A DNA stretch of 64,000 nt from Rhodopseudomonas sp. P2A-2r (GTDB taxonomy: Bacteria; Pseudomonadota; Alphaproteobacteria; Rhizobiales; Xanthobacteraceae). The position numbers were made by a program, and so were the translations under genes. Under the pieces are notes generated by a model. It made no database searches and was not told where the DNA came from. It saw nothing but the letters and a program-made list of their open reading frames with translations. Every line of letters starts with the position of its first letter. Within the stretch, counting starts at the first letter, position 1. The stretch is from NCBI RefSeq assembly GCF_026015985.1, contig NZ_CP110389.1, positions 1,141,001-1,205,000 on the forward strand, in the 5' to 3' direction. Shown here in pieces: positions 54,995 to 64,000 of the stretch.

Positions 54995-56437
54995 ATGATC
55001 GACAACCGTTTTGCCTTCGGCGTGGTCGGCGGCCTGGGCGCGCTGGCCGGGGCGGATCTGCTGCAGCGGCTGATCCGCGTCACCGCCACCGATCACGAGC
55101 GCTATGCCATCGTGTTCGAGCAGCAGAGTTTCCCCGGCGACCGGCTGCGCAGCGACAGCCAATACGATCCGACCGGCCGCAAGCTGCATGCGTTCAGCCT
55201 GATCCGCCGGCTCGAACTGCGCGGGACCGATGCGATCCTGCTGCCCTGTTTTGTCAGCCATACCTTCCTGCACGAGATCGAGCCCAATATCAGCACGCCT
55301 ATCGTCAGCCTGATGGCCGCCTTGCAGGCGAAGGTGACGACCGCCTTTCCGCAGGCGCGGCGCATCGGCGTGCTGGCTTCCGACTACGTCCGCGACAAGG
55401 ATCTGTTCGGCCGGACGTTTGGCGACAGCCATGCACTGGTCTATCCCGATGCCGACGCCCAGCGCGCGCTGATGGACATCGTCTATGCGGCCGGCGGCAT
55501 CCGGTCGGGGACGGATGCGCCGGCGCTGCTCGGCCAGCTGCGCGACATCTGCGAAGGCCTGGCGGGGCAGGGCTGCGATATCATCCTGCCCGGCTTCACC
55601 GAATTGTCGCTGGTCCATGCGGCGCTGTCGGTCTCGCTGTCGATTCCGATCTTCAATGCCAACCAGTGCTATGCCGACTATGCGCTGAGTCAGCCGGTGC
55701 TGCGCCCACGCAAGGCTTTCAAGATCGGCGTGGTCGGCGGCGTCGGGCCGCTGGCGACGGTGGATTTCATGGAGAAGGTGGTCAAGCTGACCGAGGCGCG
55801 GCGCGACCAGGATCATATCAAGATGATCGTCGAGCAGAATCCGCAGATCCCCGATCGCACCGAGCATCTGCTGCACCAGGGCACCGATCCGACCATCGCG
55901 CTGTTCGCCACCTGCAAGAAGCTCGAAGCTGCCGAGGCCGACCTGATCGCCATTCCCTGCAACACGGCGCACGCCTTCGTCGAGCGCATGCAGGCGCACT
56001 TGCGGATTCCGGTGCTGGACATGCTTGATGAAACCATGGCGCAGATTGCCAGCCGCTATGCCGGCCAAGTTGTCGGGCTGCTGGCGACGTCGGGCACGGT
56101 GGAAAGCGGGGTCTATGCAGTGGCCGCCAGGCGCGCTGGCGTCGCGATCATGCTGCCGGACGCGGCGCACCAGACGCTGGTGATGGAAGCGATCTATGGC
56201 GCCAGCGGCGTCAAGGCGGGTTTTACCGAGGGGCGCTGTCGCGACGACCTGCGCGCCGCCATCGCGCACCTGGCCGAGCGCGGCGCCGCTGTCGTCGTGC
56301 TTGGCTGCACCGAGCTGCCGCTGCTGTTTCCGCAGACCGAAAGTTTTGAGACCGGAGGCCGCATGGTGGCCCTGCTCGATCCGACGCTGCTGCTGGCGTC
56401 GGCCTGCGTGCGGCATGCACAGGCGGCGCGAGCTTAG
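54995..56437 (+). CDS. Tandem aspartate/glutamate racemase family protein
   Basis: 480 residues made of two racemase halves. C-terminal half (about 243-470) is intact: KIGVVGGVGPLATVDFMEKV, first catalytic Cys322 in IPCNTAHAF, second Cys438 in LGCTELPLL. N-terminal half (about 8-235) repeats the plan (FGVVGGLGALAGADLLQRL) and has Cys85 in LLPCFVSHTF but Phe201 where the second Cys should be (LPGFTELSL). Only the C-terminal half should racemise Asp or a related acid; the N-terminal half may bind ligand or stabilise the pseudo-dimer. Divergent from nothing close; 254 bases after clpB. Confidence 0.85.
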   Translation: MIDNRFAFGVVGGLGALAGADLLQRLIRVTATDHERYAIVFEQQSFPGDRLRSDSQYDPTGRKLHAFSLIRRLELRGTDAILLPCFVSHTFLHEIEPNISTPIVSLMAALQAKVTTAFPQARRIGVLASDYVRDKDLFGRTFGDSHALVYPDADAQRALMDIVYAAGGIRSGTDAPALLGQLRDICEGLAGQGCDIILPGFTELSLVHAALSVSLSIPIFNANQCYADYALSQPVLRPRKAFKIGVVGGVGPLATVDFMEKVVKLTEARRDQDHIKMIVEQNPQIPDRTEHLLHQGTDPTIALFATCKKLEAAEADLIAIPCNTAHAFVERMQAHLRIPVLDMLDETMAQIASRYAGQVVGLLATSGTVESGVYAVAARRAGVAIMLPDAAHQTLVMEAIYGASGVKAGFTEGRCRDDLRAAIAHLAERGAAVVVLGCTELPLLFPQTESFETGGRMVALLDPTLLLASACVRHAQAARA

Positions 56438-56444
56438 CTCGGTA

Positions 56445-56468
56445 TCGTCCCCGCTTGGGCGGGGACGA
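56445..56468. terminator. 10-bp hairpin between convergent racemase and spermidine-synthase-like genes
   Basis: TCGTCCCCGC (56445-56454), loop TTGG, GCGGGGACGA (56459-56468), in the 51-base gap between two facing stop codons. A bidirectional terminator of the dispersed GTCCCCGC type. Confidence 0.6.
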
Positions 56469-56488
56469 CGTGAAAAGGCCAGTGTGCC

Positions 56489-58921
56489 CTACATCGCCTT
56501 CGGCGCGGGTACCGCCGGTACGCCTGCGCCCGGCTCCCGCGTGTCCGTGCGTGCTGCCACCGCCTGCCAGCCCACCATCATCATCACCGCGCAAAGCACA
56601 TAAAAGCATACGCCGAGCCCGAAGGTCCGCGCGATGCCGAACTCGATGGACAGAGCGACGCCGAGCGCCGAGGCCAGCATCGAGGTGATGCCGTTGGCGC
56701 TCCAGAAGAACGGCAGCAGTCTGTCGTGGCGGCGCCAGATGCTCAGGCCCAGCGGGAACATCATGCCCATGAAGAACGCCGGCGGCGCCAGCAGCAGCAC
56801 CGAGATCAGGATACGCATGTCCGTGGCCTCGGTGCGTGCCCAGCTGGTCACCACGGGCGTCAGCAGCCCGGCCATCACAAGCATGGCCAGCAGTGCAACG
56901 ATGCGGGCGACCACGGCGCCGGGCCTGGGCGGCCGTGCGCCCACGGTGATGCTGCCGAGCCCGCTGAAGATCAGGATCGAGACCAGCACCACGCCGAGCC
57001 CGTAGACGGGATGGCCGAGGAACACCATCAGCCGCTGCATCTGCGAGATTTCGATCAGCATGAAGCCCATGCCGATGCCGCTGAAATAGATCACCGGCGG
57101 CGTCAGCGTCGCCAGCGGCATGGCCCGCGCGAGGCGGGTGAAGGGAATGACGATGTAATAGATGCAGGCGAGCCCCGCCACCAGCACCAGCGACAGGGTG
57201 ATGCTGACCGCAGAATTGTTATTGGTCAGCGCCCGCGACGGTTTGGCGAAGAAAGTGCCGAGCCGGGCGGTGTAGAAGAAGAACGGGCTGTCGTCGGTGG
57301 ATGGTGCGATGTTCTCTGCTCGCGCGTTGAACCAGGCGGCGTCGGCCTTGCCGGACATCAGCGTCGTGGTGACGCCGTCGAACGACACGTCGGGTCCTAG
57401 CAGGATCTTGAAACCCTGCGCCAGCACGCGGCTCTTGGCGGCCTCCCACTGCGCGGCGGTGAAGGCGTCGGGCCGGCTGATCACCGTGACGATGTTGTCG
57501 ACGTTCAGCGCCACCACGTGCTGCGCCAGTTCGGCGGCGGGCACGCCCTTGTTCTGCAGGGCGGCGGCGGCGATCGCCACCAGGCGGTAGAATTCGCTGC
57601 GGTGGTCTTTCGGATCGTACCAGCGCGACACCGACAGCATCCCGCCGGGATTGAGCGCCCGGTAGAAATTGCCCCAGGCCTCGACTGTGTAGAGGCGGTT
57701 TTCGGTCAGCGTCAGGCCGCCGGCGGCGGTGGCCGCCCAGGTGTCGATCAGCGAGATCTGTACCAGGTCGAAGCGTTCCGGCGAATGGTTGATGTAGCTG
57801 CGCGCTTCGGCATTGACGAGCTTGACGCCGGGCTGGCGGTCGAGATGACCGGAAAAGTCGGCGAACTTGTCGGTGAGCACTTCGAAGATCGCCGGATTGA
57901 TCTCGATGCCACGGATGGTCTTCGCGCCGAAATACAGGCCCGAGAGAATGTCGCGACCGCCGCCGACGCCGACCACGGCGACGTCGTTCGGCTTCTGCAG
58001 CAGATAGGCAGCGTTGACGACGTCGTCCTGCAGATAGGACAGCTTGGTGAGATCGCCGTCGAACTTCGTGATGACGGTGGCGGCATCGGCGTCGATGTCG
58101 AGATGGTTCTGGTCGATCCTGGCCTGCGGGGGATGCGCGAAGCCCCAGCCCTGCGGCGTGCTTTCGCCCATCGCCGTGACGCGGACGCGGGAATAGGTGT
58201 TCCAGCGCTCAAACAGGGTGCCGGTCTGTTCGGCGCCCTTGGCCCAGAATACGCCGAGATGGCTCTTGCCGGAGATGGCGAGCCCGGTATGCAGCGTGGC
58301 AATGGCCGCCAGCGTCAGCGCCACTGCGCCGCTCAGGCGCAGGCTTTTGCGGTCGCCGCTGTGCCGCGTCACCATCCAGCCGGCGGCGGCGGCAAAGGCG
58401 CCGATCCAGAACGTGGCGCTGACCGGGTCGATCAGCAGCAGCACGAAGATCAGGCCGAGGCAGCCCAGCGCGGCGCCCGACAGGTCGGCCGCATAGAGCC
58501 AGCCGCCGGCATAGGGCAGGCGGGTCAGCAGCAGCGTGATGCAGACGCCGCTTTCGGTGAACGGGATGACGAAGGCGAAGGTGATGACGGTCAGCGCCAC
58601 GGCGACGTAGGGCTCGGGCACCGCCAGCGGCACGCAGAGAAACACGGTCATGGCGGCGACGCTTGAGATGGCGAAATACGCCGCGTGGCGCGCGAATTCC
58701 TGCGCGACCCGCTCCGGCGCATAGCGCGCCGCATCGCCGTAGACCGCGATGGCGCCGCGGGTCAGCCCGAGCATGGCGAAGGAAATCGCCGCGAAGGCGA
58801 AGTGGTAGTACAGCATCACGCTGAAGAAGCGGGTGATCAGCACCTGGTACGACAGCGTCGCCGCGGCCAGCACGAAGATGGCGATGCAGTAGCGGCGTTG
58901 AGCCGCAAATGATGTCGGCAA
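56489..58921 (-). CDS. Membrane protein with central spermidine-synthase-like SAM domain
   Basis: 810 residues. N-terminal six or seven membrane helices (1-225), a soluble methyltransferase-fold middle (about 260-540) with VAVVGVGGGRDILSGLYFGA (SAM-type loop), GIEINPAIFEVL and a spermidine-synthase-like NAEARSYINHSPERFDLVQI, then about six helices to residue 790. Such fused proteins are annotated as spermidine synthase-like or MFS-fused; the aminopropyl transfer activity is not proven. Convergent with the racemase gene. Confidence 0.85.
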   Translation of the reverse strand: MPTSFAAQRRYCIAIFVLAAATLSYQVLITRFFSVMLYYHFAFAAISFAMLGLTRGAIAVYGDAARYAPERVAQEFARHAAYFAISSVAAMTVFLCVPLAVPEPYVAVALTVITFAFVIPFTESGVCITLLLTRLPYAGGWLYAADLSGAALGCLGLIFVLLLIDPVSATFWIGAFAAAAGWMVTRHSGDRKSLRLSGAVALTLAAIATLHTGLAISGKSHLGVFWAKGAEQTGTLFERWNTYSRVRVTAMGESTPQGWGFAHPPQARIDQNHLDIDADAATVITKFDGDLTKLSYLQDDVVNAAYLLQKPNDVAVVGVGGGRDILSGLYFGAKTIRGIEINPAIFEVLTDKFADFSGHLDRQPGVKLVNAEARSYINHSPERFDLVQISLIDTWAATAAGGLTLTENRLYTVEAWGNFYRALNPGGMLSVSRWYDPKDHRSEFYRLVAIAAAALQNKGVPAAELAQHVVALNVDNIVTVISRPDAFTAAQWEAAKSRVLAQGFKILLGPDVSFDGVTTTLMSGKADAAWFNARAENIAPSTDDSPFFFYTARLGTFFAKPSRALTNNNSAVSITLSLVLVAGLACIYYIVIPFTRLARAMPLATLTPPVIYFSGIGMGFMLIEISQMQRLMVFLGHPVYGLGVVLVSILIFSGLGSITVGARPPRPGAVVARIVALLAMLVMAGLLTPVVTSWARTEATDMRILISVLLLAPPAFFMGMMFPLGLSIWRRHDRLLPFFWSANGITSMLASALGVALSIEFGIARTFGLGVCFYVLCAVMMMVGWQAVAARTDTREPGAGVPAVPAPKAM

Positions 58922-59089
58922 GGCGCTGTCCTCACGTGAACCGTGACCATACGCTGACGCGCGGCTGCCGCCGAAACTGCCAAAAATCTCCTAAGATCTG
59001 ATTGACCCGATGCCGCATTCCACGGGGTATCGGGAGCCCGCGGTTGCCCGCCTTTACCTCTCCCCGATGGGGCGAAGCGAAGCGGGAAC

Positions 59090-61144
59090 CTACCGGTTGC
59101 TGACCTGCCGCACCGGTGAGCTGGGCAGGGCGGCGTCGGAGACCCGCGCGCCGTTGCCGCGCATGTTCATCTGCACGTCCAGCCCGTCGCGCACCTTCTC
59201 GAAGCTGGCCATCAGCGGGCCCTCCAGCGAGCGGCCGCGCGGCAGTTTCACGCGCATCGGGTCGACGAAGCGGCCGTTGACCAGGATTTCGTAATGCACA
59301 TGGGCGCCGGTGGATGCGCCGGTGGAGCCGACGAAGCCAATCACCTGGCCCTGGCGGACCCGCTTGCCGGGCTCCATGCCCTTGGCGAAGGCCGACATGT
59401 GGCCGTAGGCGGTCTCGTAGCCGTTGTTGTGCTTGATCTTGATGAACTTGCCGTAGCCGCCTTCCCAGCCGGCGACCTCGATCACGCCGTTGCCGGAGGC
59501 GAAGATCGGGGTGCCATAGGGCGTCGCCCAGTCGACGCCGGTATGCATCTTCACATAGCCGAGGATGGGATGGCGGCGGCTGCCGAAGCCGGAGCGCATG
59601 ATGGCGTTGTTGACGGGCTTGCGCACCAGGAACTTCTTCGCGCTCTTCCCGGTCTCGTCATAGTAATCGACGATCGAATCGTCGGGGGTCTGGAAGCGGT
59701 AGTATTTCTTGGTCTCGCCGCCCACCGTGAGCGAGGCGAACAGCACCTCGGTCTTTTCGGTGATGGTGGCGCCTTCGTCCTCGCCGGCGAAGAACACGTC
59801 GAACGAGTCGCCGGGCTGCACCTTGCGCTGGAAGTCGACGTCGTAGGAGTAGATCTTGATCATGTCCTCGATGACGGTGGCCGGCACCTTGTTGCGCAGC
59901 GCGGTCTCGTAAATGCTCTGGTAGAGCCGCACGCCGGTGCCGTCATCCTCGTCGTCGTCGCTCTCGGCGGCGGGCGCGTCGGCCACGGTGTTCATGCTGG
60001 AAACGTCGACCGCGACGTATTTGCCGAGGTCGGACAAAGCGGCGACCGCTTCGATGGTGGAGTCGTTGGCGACGATCACGCGGTAGGGCTGCAGCCGCTG
60101 GCCGGGCGCCGACGGCGCCATCAGGATCCGCAGTTTCTGGCCTTCCTTCAATCCGCCGTCGCGACCGCGCGCGCCGAGCGTGTAGGTGATGGCCTTGATC
60201 TCTTCCGGCGAGGCGCCCTGGTCGCGCAGGATGGTGGCGACCGAGTCGCCCTTCTTGACCACATGAATGCGTTCGCCGCTGGGATTGCCGCCGGTCGCCT
60301 GGTCCTTGGTTTTCGGAAGCTGGGTGACGTTTTCCGGGACCACGCGGGTCTCGAAGCCGGCATAGGGATCCGACGTGGTGCCCTCGGCGGCGTAGGACAT
60401 CTTCATGTCGGGCTGGCGGCCGACCTCGCCGGTGGCGCTGGCCAGCGTGTAGCGGACGCCTGAATTGCCGCGCCAGTTCGAAGCGTCGCGGACCCGCATC
60501 AGGACTTCGTCGATCGCCACCGAGGCGGCGATCTTGGCCTTCGGCAACACCGGCGCGAGATCGCGGGTGACGAAGGATACTTCGGCGTCGGGTTCGATGG
60601 CGTCGGGGTTCTGGGCGTCTTCGGTGGCGGCGGGCGCGGTGATGCCGACGTCGGTCAGCATGCGCTGGGCATTGAAGGGCGGCACCTTCGCACTGAGATC
60701 GCTGGTTGCCATCGACAGGTTGCCGGAGATCCGGATGAACGGCCGCACGCGCATCACGTCGCGATTGCCGACGCGGGTCACGGTGGAGACGCGGACCACC
60801 TGGCGCGCGGCGGAAGATTCGCTTGGCGGCGGCAGGCGGTCGCTCTTGTGCAGGCTGGCCATCTTGTCGTTGGCGCTGAAGGCGCCGCGCAGCGCGCCTT
60901 CGACGCGTTCGGGCACCTTGGCAAATGTCATCTCGCCGTCGAGCGATGCGAAAACGGCGCCGCCGATGAGAGCTGCGCCGCAAAGACCCGTGAGAATCGT
61001 GCCGCTGAACCACTGGACCGAAACACGGCGGCGATCGATCACCGCGGCTTCGGAGCCATCGACGGAAAGCGGCGGCTCGTGTCCGAGATCGATGACCCCA
61101 GACTCGCGTCCATAGTTGCCGCCGCGTGACGTCGCGTAATTCAA
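59090..61144 (-). CDS. M23 family metallopeptidase (cell-wall hydrolase)
   Basis: About 684 residues. A cytoplasmic start, one membrane helix near 45-65 (ILTGLCGAALIGGAVFASLD), a periplasmic region with a LysM-like VVKKGDSVATILRDQGASPE, and the C-terminal M23 domain: zinc ligands in HTGVDWATPYGTP and HVHYEILV, with GNGVIEVAGWEGGYGKFIKI and GYETAYGHMS. It cuts peptidoglycan cross-links. TTG at 61144 gives the relatives' start LNYATSRGG; a frame to 61216 adds atypical residues. Confidence 0.9.
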   Translation of the reverse strand: MNYATSRGGNYGRESGVIDLGHEPPLSVDGSEAAVIDRRRVSVQWFSGTILTGLCGAALIGGAVFASLDGEMTFAKVPERVEGALRGAFSANDKMASLHKSDRLPPPSESSAARQVVRVSTVTRVGNRDVMRVRPFIRISGNLSMATSDLSAKVPPFNAQRMLTDVGITAPAATEDAQNPDAIEPDAEVSFVTRDLAPVLPKAKIAASVAIDEVLMRVRDASNWRGNSGVRYTLASATGEVGRQPDMKMSYAAEGTTSDPYAGFETRVVPENVTQLPKTKDQATGGNPSGERIHVVKKGDSVATILRDQGASPEEIKAITYTLGARGRDGGLKEGQKLRILMAPSAPGQRLQPYRVIVANDSTIEAVAALSDLGKYVAVDVSSMNTVADAPAAESDDDEDDGTGVRLYQSIYETALRNKVPATVIEDMIKIYSYDVDFQRKVQPGDSFDVFFAGEDEGATITEKTEVLFASLTVGGETKKYYRFQTPDDSIVDYYDETGKSAKKFLVRKPVNNAIMRSGFGSRRHPILGYVKMHTGVDWATPYGTPIFASGNGVIEVAGWEGGYGKFIKIKHNNGYETAYGHMSAFAKGMEPGKRVRQGQVIGFVGSTGASTGAHVHYEILVNGRFVDPMRVKLPRGRSLEGPLMASFEKVRDGLDVQMNMRGNGARVSDAALPSSPVRQVSNR

Positions 61145-61499
61145 ACCGAAATCCCCCGAACGTTCATCACCACAATACGACGGGATTTCCCCGGCCGCGT
61201 CGCATCGACATCGCAAACGTCACCGCATCCTAACAGCGTGCGCCAAAATGCTGGCCCCGGTGCAAGACGTCAATGCCGCAAAGCCGCTTGCTGCATCTTG
61301 TTCGGGGGACAAAAGCAGCCGCCAAGTTGCGACGGTCGCTTTCGTTCCATGAAATCCGGATCGCCTGACCCGGCGACCGAATTTTTCCGAACAACTTCCC
61401 GCCAGAACGCCGCAGCATTGTGGCTGATAGATGGCTAGCCCCTGTAATACCTCAGCTTTTTGGCGCGCGCGGGAGATGACATTTTCCTGACGATTGGCG
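61145..61499. other. Intergenic region between the M23 gene and the rRNA promoter
   Basis: About 350 bases with no recognisable gene: short frames on both strands have no ribosome sites and shadow-type composition. It should carry the M23 gene promoter, which I could not pick out with confidence. Confidence 0.4.
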
Positions 61500-61529
61500 T
61501 TGACAGATCCGAGTTGGAGGGCCTATAAA
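61500..61529 (+). promoter_or_regulatory. Probable rRNA operon promoter
   Basis: Consensus TTGACA (61500-61505) and TATAAA (61524-61529) with an 18-base spacer (17 to CTATAA), about 465 bases upstream of the 16S gene. It is the strongest promoter match in the window and in the right place for an alphaproteobacterial rrn operon with a long leader. Confidence 0.65.
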
Positions 61530-61709
61530 CCGGCCACTGAGCGCGGCGGCGCCGGGGCCCACGGGTCCAGGCAAGCTTCCGTGTCTCTGATGCTCTCATT
61601 AAGGTGAGTGACTTAGCAGCCGATAGGTGTCGGTTGATTTGTCGTCGGATGAGTAGCCGGTCTTCTTTAAGTAGAAGTGCCTGACGAATTTTCTCCCTTA
61701 AGGGGAGGG

Positions 61710-61740
61710 CGATGTTTTGCGACATCGGGTTGTTTGACAA
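61710..61740 (+). promoter_or_regulatory. rRNA leader boxB-boxA-like antitermination element
   Basis: Hairpin CGATGT (61710-61715) / ACATCG (61722-61727) followed at once by TTGTTTGACAA (61730-61740), which resembles boxA. The boxB-then-boxA order matches the nut-like site of rrn leaders. The remaining leader to 61996 has a further pairing TTGGTCA (61915-61921) / TGACCAA (61936-61942), perhaps for processing. Confidence 0.4.
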
Positions 61741-61996
61741 GTTTAGATGAAGAAAGAGAAACGTGGACGGCGGAGTCCTTGCGGGTCTTGATCTCTAGTC
61801 ATTCGGCGCAAGCTTGTGATTTTGGATTGAGGCCGGACGAAAGACTTCGGCGGTACACGTTTTGATACAAAGGTTACACCATCGTTGTTTGCGCTGTGAA
61901 GCGCGGACGGCAGGTTGGTCAGGCTTCGGTTTGATTGACCAAGTATGGTGGGACCTCGTCAATACGATGTGATCAGCCGGTTCAAAGTTCAAGTCC

Positions 61997-63679
<1,683 letters not shown>

Positions 63680-63756
63680 GGGCTTGTAGCTCAGTTGGTT
63701 AGAGCGCGCGCTTGATAAGCGTGAGGTCGGAAGTTCAAGTCTTCCCAGGCCCACCA
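63680..63756 (+). tRNA. tRNA-Ile, anticodon GAT
   Basis: 77 bases including CCA. Acceptor GGGCTTG pairs with CAGGCCC, D loop AGCTCAGTTGGTTAGAGC, anticodon GAT at 63714-63716 in loop CTTGATAAG, T arm with GTTCAAGTC. Standard first spacer tRNA of rRNA operons. Confidence 0.97.
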
Positions 63757-63831
63757 GCCTTTGCTTGCGCAAGCGAGCTGGCGAAGACGAACGATCGACC
63801 AATCACTGTTCAAGCCGAGTTCTTCTGGAAC

Positions 63832-63907
63832 GGGGGCATAGCTCAGCTGGGAGAGCGCGTGCTTTGCAAGCATGAGGTCGTCGGTTCGATCCCGTCTGCC
63901 TCCACCA
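63832..63907 (+). tRNA. tRNA-Ala, anticodon TGC
   Basis: 76 bases including CCA. Acceptor GGGGGCA pairs with TGCCTCC (one G-T pair), anticodon TGC at 63865-63867 in loop CTTTGCAAG, T arm GGTTCGATCCC. Follows tRNA-Ile by 75 bases, the usual Ile-Ala pair. Confidence 0.97.
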
Positions 63908-64000
63908 GAAACTTTTCTGATGGATGGCGATGAGATCTTTCTGACCATTCAACTTTCTTCATCCAGTGTGTTCACAGCATGCGCCATCGGGCAGCAGCTG

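Noticed and set aside
61435..61740. Possible 101-residue gene in the rRNA leader (minus strand)
   Set aside because: No ribosome-binding site or family resemblance, and it overlaps the rRNA promoter and leader signals.

Overview
The window comes from a high-GC alphaproteobacterium, most likely Nitrobacteraceae (formerly Bradyrhizobiaceae: Bradyrhizobium, Rhodopseudomonas, Tardiphaga, Afipia). The basis is an alphaproteobacterial 16S rRNA gene followed by tRNA-Ile(GAT) and tRNA-Ala(TGC), the gene order tlpA / argH-lptM-lysA-DUF4175, a SAM-II riboswitch before metX-metW, and palindromic intergenic repeats common in that family. This is chromosomal DNA. No phage, plasmid, CRISPR array or complete insertion sequence was seen.

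Layout. 1-6031: the end of a TonB receptor, then a GntR-controlled catabolic cluster (FAH-family enzyme, polysaccharide-deacetylase-like protein, orphan Bug-type binding protein) facing an HtrA-like protein without a catalytic triad. 6167-12315: a MBOAT acyltransferase with an extra C-terminal domain, an ArsB-type transporter, an MFS permease and a TetR regulator. 12598-19770: accessory genes (PepSY protein, patatin-like lipoprotein, GNAT, secreted hydrolase, HNH endonuclease, SDR, SnoaL-like, HxlR, DUF2855). 19859-30895: AlkA-type glycosylase, GluQRS, hybrid histidine kinase, YihY, HIG1 protein, PduO, etfBA-hbd, DUF2975 plus Cro-type regulator, tautomerase with divergent LysR, a YjfB-like protein and DUF1428. 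31027-44630: core genes (tlpA, argH, lptM, lysA, DUF4175, a CpdR-like regulator, zinc-ribbon protein, ftsE-ftsX, YdcF, plsC, ChaC, DUF2125). 44849-50000: Tyr operon (chorismate mutase, hisC, tyrC) divergent from riboswitch-controlled metX-metW. 50351-61144: CHAP protein, MOSC protein, ClpB, tandem Asp/Glu racemase, membrane spermidine-synthase-like protein, M23 peptidase. 61500-64000: start of an rRNA operon (promoter, leader, 16S, tRNA-Ile, tRNA-Ala).

Five conserved genes are broken by six single-base losses. In each case a run of five identical bases stands where the frame needs six: hydrolase 15959-15963, DUF2855 18717-18721, hybrid kinase 21864-21868, ftsX 40698-40702, and plsC twice at 41969-41973 and 42093-42097. 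This points to homopolymer undercalls in the sequence or to slippage in a mutator strain, not to ordinary gene decay. An SDR gene near 17430 has a different one-base change.

The most interesting regulatory structure is the metX leader. A SAM-II aptamer abuts two mutually exclusive hairpins, the second followed by a T tract, which suggests SAM-controlled transcription attenuation. Other points are the triad-less HtrA-like protein, a two-domain racemase whose N-terminal half lost a catalytic Cys, a 63-bp HNH gene-tail duplication flanking the secreted hydrolase, an operator-embedded and possibly leaderless gntR promoter, and palindromic repeats concentrated at convergent gene junctions.
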